From positions 310,001 through 374,000 of the forward strand of contig JAXHMK010000004.1 in NCBI GenBank assembly GCA_034521495.1: a DNA stretch of 64,000 nt, written 5' to 3'. The position numbers were made by a program, and so were the translations under genes. Positions within the stretch are counted from its first letter, which is position 1. Every line of letters begins with the position of its first letter. Under the pieces are notes generated by a model. It had not been told where the DNA came from, searched no databases, and saw nothing but the letters and a program-made list of their open reading frames with translations. Below are positions 9,319-16,859 of this stretch, in pieces. Origin of the DNA: Balneolaceae bacterium (lineage in GTDB: Bacteria; Bacteroidota; Rhodothermia; Balneolales; Balneolaceae).

Positions 9319-9744
9319 ATGGATAATCAAATTATACATGAACTGTTTCAAAAAGCTGAAAAAGATCTTGCCGCAGCCAGGGAAGAGCTCTACCAACCGG
9401 CTGAAGATGTAGTAACGTATTCAGTATGCGTATCCTCAAGAAGGGCTTTATACAATTTTTTGAAGTGCCTGTATATTCTCTATGCCAATGAGAATGATGA
9501 CCCTGTTAAAGAACACCAGACGATTGAAGAACTAATTACATACTGCAGCAAGTTTAACGAGCAATTAAAAGATATAGATTTTTCTGACCTCAATTGTAAA
9601 TGCCAGGAAGATATTCACGAAAATAAAAAAGAGGCCTACTATTGCAATAATGTATCTAAAGTAAGCTATTGCAAAAAACTTGCAGAAGAGGTACGCACAT
9701 TAGTTATAGAAAAAGGTGGTAAAAACATTCTGGAGGAAGTTTAA
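9319..9744 (+). CDS. Cysteine-rich HEPN-domain-like protein
   Basis: A 141 aa soluble helical protein. The layout fits the HEPN family: an AEKDLAAAREEL first helix, a long second helix with the conserved basic/small pattern (SSRRALYNFLKCLYILY), then EHQTIEELITYC matching the family's His-containing loop and helix. The canonical RNase motif RX4-6H is not obvious, so a catalytic role is doubtful. It has seven cysteines (37, 50, 76, 93, 95, 109, 118), four of them within 26 residues, unusual for HEPN and suggestive of metal or redox binding. It sits between nuoN and an Rrf2 regulator. HEPN identity is from pattern only; the function is unknown. Confidence 0.6.
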   Translation: MDNQIIHELFQKAEKDLAAAREELYQPAEDVVTYSVCVSSRRALYNFLKCLYILYANENDDPVKEHQTIEELITYCSKFNEQLKDIDFSDLNCKCQEDIHENKKEAYYCNNVSKVSYCKKLAEEVRTLVIEKGGKNILEEV

Positions 9745-9864
9745 CGAATATCACAAAGGAATTATTCGCAGCAGCTAAGGAATTGTTTATATTTAGGCGC
9801 TTTATACCTTTTTATCCAATTATTAAAATTTCTCTAAACTTCGTAACTCAATTATAGCACCATA

Positions 9865-10440
9865 ATGTTTTCAACCTCATGCCATTACGGTCTCCAGGCA
9901 ATGATATTTATTGCTCTGCACGCTTCAGAAAATGAAAATGTAGGGCTCACTACAATTGCCAAAGAGCAAGATATACCCAAACATTTTCTCAGCAAAATCC
10001 TTCAAATGCTGGTGAAGCATAAATTGCTTGTATCTATGAAAGGGCCTACGGGCGGATTCAATTTAAATCGTCCGGCTGATGAAATAACACTCATCGAAGT
10101 TATTGAAGCGATCGATGGATTGGACATGTTTAATAAATGCGGAATAGGATTCAAACGATGTAATGATGAACATCCATGCCCTATTCATCACGATTACAAA
10201 AAGGTCAGAAATCGCATCCAGGAGCTTTTTGAAACCAAAACACTCAATGAGCTGGTAAAAGATGTGGAGAGAGGGGATAGTATAGTAAGCCTGGGTAAAC
10301 CTCAGGATAGTTTAGAAGGCTTTGAAAACGTGTATCGTCAATCTGAACTGATTCAGATTCTCCATTGTCTTTATAGCCAGATGGAGATCCTGAATCAAGT
10401 TCAGGATGACGTAAGTTTTGCAAAGCCTTCTTATATTTGA
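9865..10440 (+). CDS. Rrf2-family transcriptional regulator A, with repeat-derived C-terminus
   Basis: A winged-helix regulator of the Rrf2 (IscR/NsrR/RsrR-like) family. The N-terminus MFSTSCHYGLQAM and the wing segment KGPTGGFNLNRPADEITL are typical. Cys92, Cys99 and Cys105 in the KCGIGFKRC..PCPIH segment match the family's iron-sulfur ligand region, so cluster sensing is likely. It is 63-65% similar by eye to the second copy at 11108, which is only 145 aa. The extra C-terminus from about residue 151 is the translation of a dispersed palindromic repeat (10315-10432), so the native protein probably ended near residue 145-150. It lies upstream of a ferredoxin gene. Confidence 0.88.
   Translation: MFSTSCHYGLQAMIFIALHASENENVGLTTIAKEQDIPKHFLSKILQMLVKHKLLVSMKGPTGGFNLNRPADEITLIEVIEAIDGLDMFNKCGIGFKRCNDEHPCPIHHDYKKVRNRIQELFETKTLNELVKDVERGDSIVSLGKPQDSLEGFENVYRQSELIQILHCLYSQMEILNQVQDDVSFAKPSYI
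10315..10432 (+). repeat. Palindromic dispersed element, family 1, copy 1 (inside rrf2 gene)
   Basis: A 118-base copy of an element that occurs three more times here (21342, 49784, 62794). The ends are inverted repeats: GAAGGCTTTG(C)AAAAC at the left and GTTTTGCAAAGCCTTC at the right. The interior holds two smaller palindromes, around CTGAACTGATTCAG and ATCCTGAATCAAGTTCAGGAT (shown in part: CCTGAATCAAGTTCAGG). This copy is shorter than the others by several small deletions, and its reading frame stays open through the whole element. Confidence 0.9.
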
Positions 10441-10553
10441 TTATGGTTATGGTTTAAAAAAAGACTGACCTATAACCAGGATTTTTTCAATAACTGAACA
10501 AAAGAAGTCATCTTTAGACTGTGAATAAATAAGCTTTTTATTACTTTAAATTG

Positions 10554-10574
10554 GAGTTTTTTATCTAAATATCT
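10554..10574 (+). promoter_or_regulatory. Shared element upstream of ferredoxin A
   Basis: A 21-base block whose core is TTTTTTRTCTAAATATCT, found 45 bases before the ferredoxin ATG at 10620. The same block with one mismatch lies 59 bases before the second ferredoxin gene (16369-16389). The surrounding DNA is not conserved, so the block is likely a promoter or operator core. An Rrf2 target or a promoter are both possible; which protein binds is not known. Confidence 0.55.
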
Positions 10575-10619
10575 TATATATAAAGTGTGATATAACCATT
10601 TAACCAGTGGTAAGCTATT

Positions 10620-10991
10620 ATGGCCTTATTGATCAACGACAGATGCATTAATTGTGGATACTGTGAAAAAGAGTGTCCAAACCAAGCCATTTATGAACCT
10701 GGAATGGAGTGGACATTATCAGAAGGTACAACATTGAAGGGGCGTTTCACTCTGTTTAACGGCAGGAACGCAGATGTAAATGATGAACACGAACCTCTGT
10801 CGGAAACCTATTATTTCATTGTTCCTGAAAAATGCGCAGAGTGTAAGAATATTTATTCAGAACCTCAGTGTATGGTTGTCTGTCCTAATCCTGAAAGCAT
10901 TGTTGTGCATCCCGGCTATAAAGAGACAGAAGCAGAATTGACCGAAAAACAGGCATTACTTAATCAACAAACCTTTACCACAAAAACTTAA
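10620..10991 (+). CDS. 2[4Fe-4S] ferredoxin A (Alvin/YfhL type)
   Basis: A 123 aa low-potential electron carrier. The first cluster motif is Cys9, 12, 15, 19 (CINCGYCEKEC) and the second is Cys72, 75, 84, 88 with CX2CX8CX3C spacing; the 8-residue insertion in the second motif is the hallmark of Allochromatium-type ferredoxins. A roughly 50-residue linker containing YEPGMEWTLSEGT separates the motifs and is longer than in the classic proteins. It is a paralogue of the ferredoxin at 16449 with identical cysteine positions. It lies between two Rrf2 regulators and upstream of PFOR, the likely electron donor. Confidence 0.92.
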   Translation: MALLINDRCINCGYCEKECPNQAIYEPGMEWTLSEGTTLKGRFTLFNGRNADVNDEHEPLSETYYFIVPEKCAECKNIYSEPQCMVVCPNPESIVVHPGYKETEAELTEKQALLNQQTFTTKT

Positions 10992-11107
10992 TACCAGAGG
11001 GAATTCAGTTCATACATATACCTGTGAAATTATTACCAGGAAATGATAGAACGACCTCTTTTTACAAATACTGACGAGAGACTGATACACATTTAAATTC
11101 GGCAATT

Positions 11108-11545
11108 ATGTTTTCAGCATCATGCCATTATGGATTACAGGCAATGTTTTACATCGCATCTCACTCTACAGAAGAAATCAATGTAGACTTGAATACAATT
11201 GCGCATGAACAAGACATTCCAAAACATTTTTTAAGTAAAATTTTACAATTGTTAGTCAAAAACAAACTTCTCATTTCAATGAAAGGACCCAATGGAGGAT
11301 TTCGTTTAAGCCGTCCTGCTGATTCAATAACACTCATTGAAATAGTAGAAGCCATCGATGGACTGGACATCTTTAAACAATGTGGAATTGGCTTTCGGGA
11401 GTGTGATGAAAGCGATCCATGCCCTATCCATACTGACTATAAAAAAATTAGAGATCATGTAAGATATCTGTTTGAGCAAAAAACATTGAATGCCCTTACA
11501 AAAGACGAACTGGGAGGAGATTTTCTTACAAACATTGCCACATAG
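11108..11545 (+). CDS. Rrf2-family transcriptional regulator B
   Basis: A 145 aa winged-helix regulator, paralogue of the one at 9865. It keeps the N-terminal MFSASCHYGLQAM, the helix-turn-helix region IAHEQDIPKHFLSKILQLLV, the wing KGPNGGFRLSRPADSITL, and the three cysteines at 92, 99 and 105 (QCGIGFREC..PCPIH), so it probably binds an iron-sulfur cluster and senses redox, NO or cluster status. It ends normally with no added tail. It is 73 bases upstream of nifJ in the same direction, which suggests control of PFOR and ferredoxin genes; this is inference from position. Confidence 0.92.
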   Translation: MFSASCHYGLQAMFYIASHSTEEINVDLNTIAHEQDIPKHFLSKILQLLVKNKLLISMKGPNGGFRLSRPADSITLIEIVEAIDGLDIFKQCGIGFRECDESDPCPIHTDYKKIRDHVRYLFEQKTLNALTKDELGGDFLTNIAT

Positions 11546-11617
11546 TACAAACAGGATCTAATGAATTTTAATTAATCGAACTTTATTGATTTAACTTTTT
11601 TCGGAGGAAATAATCTC

Positions 11618-14600
11618 ATGTCAAAACATATGGTAACCATTGACGCAAATGAAGCTGCGGCGTATGTCGCTCATAAACTAAGTGAAGTAATCGCCATCTA
11701 CCCGATCACCCCGGCCTCTCCGATGGGAGAATGGTCAGATGAATGGTCCATGGCCGGGAAAAAAAATATCTGGGGCACAGTACCTGATGTGATTGAACTA
11801 CAAAGTGAAGGCGGTGCGGCAGGAACCCTGCACGGCGCTCTTCAAACGGGTGCTATGGCCTCTACATTTACGGCTTCTCAGGGTTTACTGCTCATGATGC
11901 CCAATCTCTATAAAATTGCCGGAGAATTGACGCCTGCTGTAGTACATGTAGCTGCACGAACCGTTGCTACTCATGCACTTTCCATCTTCGGAGACCACAG
12001 TGATGCCATGGCTGTACGTCCAACGGGCATGGCAATGTTAAGTTCTAACAGTGTGCAGGAAGCGATGGACATGGCCTTAATTGCACACGCAGCTACTCTT
12101 GAATCAAGAATTCCTTTCCTCCACTTTTTTGATGGATTCAGAACCTCACATGAAGTTCAAAAAATTCAGCAGATCGATCCTGAAATCATGAATCAGATGA
12201 TCGATGAGAACTGGGTTATTGCTCATAGAAAGCGGGCATTAACACCGGATAAACCTGTACTTCGGGGTACGGCACAAAACCCGGACGTATTCTTCCAGGC
12301 CCGGGAAACGGTGAATTCATATTATAATGCCTGTCCCGATATCGTTCAAAAAACAATGGACACGTTTGCTGAACTGGGCGGACGTTCTTATAAACTATTC
12401 CAATATCATGGCCCGGAAGATGCTGATCGTGTAATTATCCTCATGGGTTCTGGTGCTGAAACGGCTCATGAAACTGTTGAAAGACTCAATGCACAAGGCG
12501 AAAAAGTGGGTCTTATTAAAGTACGTCTTTTCAGGCCGTTCAGCATGTCTCACTTAATAGAGTCGCTTCCGGAAACTGTAAAAGGTATTGCCGTTCTTGA
12601 CCGTACAAAAGAACCGGGTAGTGCAGGAGAACCTCTTTATAATGATGTTCTGGCTGCGATGCATGAAAATCGTTCAGAAAAATGGAAAGATTTTACCCAT
12701 GATGTAAAAGTGATTAACGGCCGATATGGACTCTCCTCTAAAGAGTTTACCCCTCCTATGATTAAAACTATTTTTGATGAACTTGAGGAAGAGAAACCAA
12801 AAAATCACTTCACAATTGGCATTCATGATGATCTGACCAATACAAGCCTTGAATACAGCGATGAGGCCTGGGAAACTGAAGAAGGTGTATTTGAAGGATT
12901 ATTCTACGGACTGGGAGCTGACGGCACGGTAAGTGCCAACAAGAACTCCATAAAAATTATTGGTAACAATACCGACAACTATGCGCAGGGTTATTTCGTG
13001 TATGACTCGAAAAAATCAGGTGCAACAACGGTATCTCACCTGCGATTCGGTCCCAACCCGATCCGGTCAGCCTATTTGATTGACAAGGCTAAATTTGTGG
13101 CTTGTCACCAGTTCCAGTTTCTAAGCAAGCTGGATATGCTGCAACATGCCAAAAAAGGAGCAACATTCCTCTTGAATGCTCCCTATGATAAAGATGAAGT
13201 TTGGGACAACATCCCGGATAAGGTTCAAAAACAGATCATCGATAAGGAGCTGAAATTCTACAGCATTGATGCTTATAAGGTGGCCAAAGATACGGGAATG
13301 GGTACTCGCATCAATACAGTAATGCAAACCTGTTTCTTTGCCATTTCAGGCATTCTTCCAACTGATAAAGCAATTTTGCTGATTAAGGATGCCATCAAGA
13401 AAGCGTATGGTAACAAAGGCGAGAAGATTTTGAAAAGCAACTATGCTGCTGTAGACAACTCTCTTGAGAACCTTTTTGAAATTGAAGTACCCGATAAGGC
13501 AACTTCAGATGTTGAAATGAAACCACCTGTTCCTGAAGAAGCTCCTGAGTATGTACAAAAAGTGATTGCTGAAATTATTGCCGGAAATGGCGATGATCTT
13601 CCCGCAAGTGCTTTTGAACCGGATGGAACCTTCCCAACAGGAACCACAAAATGGGAAAAACGAAATATTGCCATGGAGATTCCTGTACTGGAACCGGATA
13701 TCTGTATTCAATGTGGTAAGTGTACGCTGGTTTGTCCCCATGCTGTAATCCGGATGAAGGCGTTTGACGGAGAACTTCTTGAAGCCTCTCCCGAAACCTT
13801 TAAGTATATGGATGCACGTGGCCGTGAATGGCCGGATAATACCAAGATCAGTATCCAGGTTTCACCGGAAGACTGTACAGGTTGTGAGCTTTGTGTGGAA
13901 GTTTGTCCGGCAAAAGACAGGAAAAAAGTCAGCCGTAAAGCTCTTAACATGGCGCCGATTGACCCACTTATCGAACAGGAAAAAGAGAACTGGGATTTCT
14001 TCCTTACACTACCTGAATACGATCGTTCTGAACTGAAAACAGAAACGGTTAAAGGGGCCCAGTTCCTGGAACCACTCTTTGAATTTTCAGGTGCCTGTGC
14101 CGGTTGTGGTGAAACTCCATACATCAAACTAATTACACAACTGTATGGCGATCGAATGGTAATTGCAAATGCCACAGGTTGTTCTTCCATCTATGGCGGC
14201 AACCTGCCATCTACGCCATATACCACAAACAGTGATGGGTACGGACCTGCCTGGTCGAACTCCCTGTTTGAAGATAATGCCGAGTTTGGCCTTGGTTTCC
14301 GACTCACAATTGACAAACAACAGGAACAAGCCCGTAATTTATTGAAAAATATGAACGGGGCGATTGATTCAGAGTTGAAAGAAGCTATTCTGAATGAGGA
14401 TCAATCTACTGAACCGGGAATCTATGAGCAGCGCGAACGTGTGAAAAAGCTCAAAAAGATCCTCGAAGATTCCGATGTAGAGAATGGCAAGATGCTTCAC
14501 AGCCTGGCTGATTACCTTGTGCGTAAAAGCGTCTGGATCTTTGGCGGTGACGGATGGGCCTATGATATCGGATACGGCGGCCTTGATCATGTACTGGCAA

Positions 14601-15187
14601 GCGGCCGCGATGTAAATATTCTTGTGATGGATACGGAGGTTTACTCCAACACCGGGGGACAGTGCTCCAAAGCAACACCGCTTGGTGCCGTAGCTAAATT
14701 CGCAGCCGCTGGTAAACGAGTGGCCAAGAAAGACCTTGGGCTGATGTCCGTCAATGGCGGTAAAGCCTACGTGGCAAGAGTAGCGATGGGTGCAAACGAC
14801 ATGCAAACGATGAAAGCGATTATTGAAGCCGAAAGATATCCCGGACCCTCAATTATCATCGCATACAGTCACTGCATTGCACATGGATATGACATGAAGA
14901 ATGGATTAACGCAGCAGAAACTTGCAGTTGATTCTGGCTATTGGCCGCTCTTCAGATACGATCCGTCTTTAGCAAACGAAGGGAAAAATCCGTTCCAGCT
15001 CGATTCCAAAGCACCTAAGATAGATCTGAAAGATTACGCATACAACGAGATGCGGTATCTGATGCTCGCCAAAGCGCAACCGAAGATTGCGAAAGAGCTC
15101 ATGACACAAGCTCAAAAAGAAGTGAAGGAGCAGTGGAAGATCTACGAGAAATACGAAAAAATGTATGAACCCAATGGGGAGGAATAG
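11618..15187 (+). CDS. nifJ: Pyruvate:ferredoxin (flavodoxin) oxidoreductase, single-chain
   Basis: Oxidises pyruvate to acetyl-CoA and CO2 and reduces ferredoxin, using thiamine diphosphate. It is 1189 aa, the normal length for the one-subunit enzyme. Domains in order: the pyrimidine-binding domain with YPITPASPMGEWSDEW (residues about 28-43); the CoA-related second domain; the gamma-like domain with GLGADGTVSANKNSIKIIG; a ferredoxin domain with Cys696, 699, 702, 706 and Cys753, 756, 759, 763; and the diphosphate-binding domain with GACAGCGETPY, ATGCSSIYGGNLPSTPY and GGDGWAYDIGYGG. All expected cofactor ligands are present. The start is supported by GGAGG about 9 bases upstream. A perfect hairpin follows at 15206. 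Confidence 0.97.
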   Translation: MSKHMVTIDANEAAAYVAHKLSEVIAIYPITPASPMGEWSDEWSMAGKKNIWGTVPDVIELQSEGGAAGTLHGALQTGAMASTFTASQGLLLMMPNLYKIAGELTPAVVHVAARTVATHALSIFGDHSDAMAVRPTGMAMLSSNSVQEAMDMALIAHAATLESRIPFLHFFDGFRTSHEVQKIQQIDPEIMNQMIDENWVIAHRKRALTPDKPVLRGTAQNPDVFFQARETVNSYYNACPDIVQKTMDTFAELGGRSYKLFQYHGPEDADRVIILMGSGAETAHETVERLNAQGEKVGLIKVRLFRPFSMSHLIESLPETVKGIAVLDRTKEPGSAGEPLYNDVLAAMHENRSEKWKDFTHDVKVINGRYGLSSKEFTPPMIKTIFDELEEEKPKNHFTIGIHDDLTNTSLEYSDEAWETEEGVFEGLFYGLGADGTVSANKNSIKIIGNNTDNYAQGYFVYDSKKSGATTVSHLRFGPNPIRSAYLIDKAKFVACHQFQFLSKLDMLQHAKKGATFLLNAPYDKDEVWDNIPDKVQKQIIDKELKFYSIDAYKVAKDTGMGTRINTVMQTCFFAISGILPTDKAILLIKDAIKKAYGNKGEKILKSNYAAVDNSLENLFEIEVPDKATSDVEMKPPVPEEAPEYVQKVIAEIIAGNGDDLPASAFEPDGTFPTGTTKWEKRNIAMEIPVLEPDICIQCGKCTLVCPHAVIRMKAFDGELLEASPETFKYMDARGREWPDNTKISIQVSPEDCTGCELCVEVCPAKDRKKVSRKALNMAPIDPLIEQEKENWDFFLTLPEYDRSELKTETVKGAQFLEPLFEFSGACAGCGETPYIKLITQLYGDRMVIANATGCSSIYGGNLPSTPYTTNSDGYGPAWSNSLFEDNAEFGLGFRLTIDKQQEQARNLLKNMNGAIDSELKEAILNEDQSTEPGIYEQRERVKKLKKILEDSDVENGKMLHSLADYLVRKSVWIFGGDGWAYDIGYGGLDHVLASGRDVNILVMDTEVYSNTGGQCSKATPLGAVAKFAAAGKRVAKKDLGLMSVNGGKAYVARVAMGANDMQTMKAIIEAERYPGPSIIIAYSHCIAHGYDMKNGLTQQKLAVDSGYWPLFRYDPSLANEGKNPFQLDSKAPKIDLKDYAYNEMRYLMLAKAQPKIAKELMTQAQKEVKEQWKIYEKYEKMYEPNGEE

Positions 15188-15205
15188 ATCCATTCATTCT
15201 GAATA

Positions 15206-15235
15206 ATGGCGGGTAGTTTTATGAATACCCGCCAT
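15206..15235 (+). terminator. Hairpin after nifJ
   Basis: A perfect 10-bp inverted repeat (ATGGCGGGTA and its complement) around a 10-base loop starts 18 bases after the nifJ stop. There is no run of T after it, so it may be a processing or stability hairpin and not a complete intrinsic terminator. The DHODH-like gene begins 43 bases later. Confidence 0.6.
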
Positions 15236-15277
15236 AAACATCCGAAAATATTAATTGACTAAAAAACTTTACCTGAT

Positions 15278-16285
15278 ATGAATTTAGAAACAAAATACCT
15301 TGGCCTTTCCCTTAAAAATCCTCTTGTTCCGTCGGCCTCCCCGCTTTCAAGCGAAGTGGACAAAGTTAAAAAACTTGAGGATGCCGGTGCATCAGCAGTG
15401 GTGATGTATTCTCTGTTTGAGGAGCAGATTACTATGGAAAATGAGGCACTTGACCATTTTTTGAACACTCCGCAGGAAAGCTATGCCGAAGCACTCAGTT
15501 ATTTTCCGGAGCCGCAAACATATCACAATCTTCATGCGGAAGATTATCTTGAGCAAATAGAAACTCTTAAGAATGCCGTGGATATTCCCGTCATTGCCAG
15601 TATCAACGGTATATCAGAAGGGGGATGGATGTCGTACGCCAAAAAAATGGAAGAAGCCGGAGCAGATGCTCTTGAACTCAATATTTACTATATCGCAGCC
15701 GATCCCGATTTGACATCGACCGAAGTTGAGGAGATGTATATCAATGATGTAAAAGCTGTAAAAAAAACGGTGAACATCCCGGTGTCGGTAAAACTTGGCC
15801 CATACTTTAGTGCCTTTGGAAACATGGCCACCCGTATTGAAAAAGCCGGAGCCGACGGCCTCGTCTTATTTAATCGGTTCTACCAACCCGACTTTAACCT
15901 TGAAGACCTTGAAGTTGAGCCAAGTCTCGCACCAAGCAGCTCTTTTGAAAAAAGGCTGCCGTTACGCTGGATCGCTATGTTGCGGCCACATCTGTCTTGC
16001 AGTTTAGCCGCCACAACAGGAATTCACACCGCAAAAGATGTGATAAAAATGATATTGGCTGGTGCCGATGTTGCCATGATGGCTTCTGTACTTCTCTATA
16101 AAGGTTCCGAAGTGTTAACTACTATGGAAAAAGAGATTAAACTCTGGATGGAAGAAAAAGAGTATGCTTCTCTTGATGAAATGAAAGGAGCTATGAGCTC
16201 TGCCTCTGTCGGAGATCCAAGCGCCTTTGAAAGAGCTAATTACATTAAAGTATTGCAAGGTTTTCGATTAGACAATTTTAGATAA
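15278..16285 (+). CDS. Dihydroorotate dehydrogenase-like flavoprotein
   Basis: A 335 aa TIM-barrel flavoprotein of the DHODH/PreA superfamily. The N-terminus MNLETKYLGLSLKNPLVPSA, ADALELNIYYIAADP, VSVKLGPYF, ADGLVLFNRF and the C-terminal AGADVAMMASVLLY blocks are typical of FMN-dependent barrels. The product normally linked with this gene beside PFOR is annotated only as DHODH-like; a pyrimidine role is not shown, because no pyr genes are nearby. No iron-sulfur motif is seen, so an external electron carrier is expected; the ferredoxin at 16449 is a candidate partner. It is in the same direction as nifJ and the downstream fdx-korAB genes. Confidence 0.85.
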   Translation: MNLETKYLGLSLKNPLVPSASPLSSEVDKVKKLEDAGASAVVMYSLFEEQITMENEALDHFLNTPQESYAEALSYFPEPQTYHNLHAEDYLEQIETLKNAVDIPVIASINGISEGGWMSYAKKMEEAGADALELNIYYIAADPDLTSTEVEEMYINDVKAVKKTVNIPVSVKLGPYFSAFGNMATRIEKAGADGLVLFNRFYQPDFNLEDLEVEPSLAPSSSFEKRLPLRWIAMLRPHLSCSLAATTGIHTAKDVIKMILAGADVAMMASVLLYKGSEVLTTMEKEIKLWMEEKEYASLDEMKGAMSSASVGDPSAFERANYIKVLQGFRLDNFR

Positions 16286-16368
16286 CCTAACTATCTATAC
16301 TGAATCTAAATTTCAATCATTAACCAGGATAATTGTTCAAACTACAGCTTTTGATTATCTTATTTATA

Positions 16369-16389
16369 GAGTTTTTTGTCTAAATATCT
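16369..16389 (+). promoter_or_regulatory. Shared element upstream of ferredoxin B
   Basis: Second copy of the block found at 10554-10574, again with the core TTTTTTGTCTAAATATCT preceded by GAG. It lies 59 bases before the ATG of the ferredoxin at 16449 in a 163-base intergenic gap, which suggests that fdxB-korA-korB has its own promoter. Confidence 0.55.
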
Positions 16390-16448
16390 AAATTACGTTT
16401 TGAGAGAAAAACTTGAATAAAATCACCTTTAAAATAATTTAAAATATC

Positions 16449-16799
16449 ATGTCAGTTTTTATCACCGATACATGTATCAATTGCGCAGCATGCGAACCAG
16501 AATGCCCAAATCAGGCAATTTACGAACCCGGTGCCGAATGGTCTATGGCCGAGGGAACTGAACTTTCGGGTACAGTCTCTCTTTTAAACGGAACCGAGGT
16601 TGACGCAGATGAAATGCAGGAACCGCTTTCAGACGAGTTTTATTTTATTGTTCCTGACAAATGCACAGAGTGTACAGGATTCCATGAAGAGGAACAGTGC
16701 ATTGCATTTTGCCCGGTTCCCGATTGTATTATTCCGGATCCGGATCATGAAGACAGTGAAGATGAACTTATGGCAAGACACGATTTCTTGCACGGATAA
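16449..16799 (+). CDS. 2[4Fe-4S] ferredoxin B (Alvin/YfhL type)
   Basis: A 116 aa ferredoxin, paralogue of the one at 10620. Cluster cysteines are at 9, 12, 15, 19 and 72, 75, 84, 88, the second motif again with an 8-residue insertion (CTECTGFHEEEQC). The linker keeps YEPGAEWSMAEGT. An additional cysteine lies in the tail (VPDCIIPDPDHEDSEDE) and the C-terminus is strongly acidic. It is 60 bases upstream of korA and so likely the electron acceptor of the 2-oxoacid oxidoreductase. Confidence 0.92.
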   Translation: MSVFITDTCINCAACEPECPNQAIYEPGAEWSMAEGTELSGTVSLLNGTEVDADEMQEPLSDEFYFIVPDKCTECTGFHEEEQCIAFCPVPDCIIPDPDHEDSEDELMARHDFLHG

Positions 16800-16859
16800 T
16801 TTTTTCTTCCTCATTCTACATTTAAAAAAATACTTTCAACGCATCAAAAATCACTGGTT

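Noticed and set aside
9319-9744. HEPN/MNT toxin-antitoxin pair
   Set aside because: There is no nucleotidyltransferase partner next to it and no RX4-6H motif, so a toxin role is not supported.
15278-16285. Assignment as pyrD (pyrimidine synthesis)
   Set aside because: Context is ferredoxin metabolism and there are no other pyr genes. The fold is shared by several enzymes, so no gene symbol was given.
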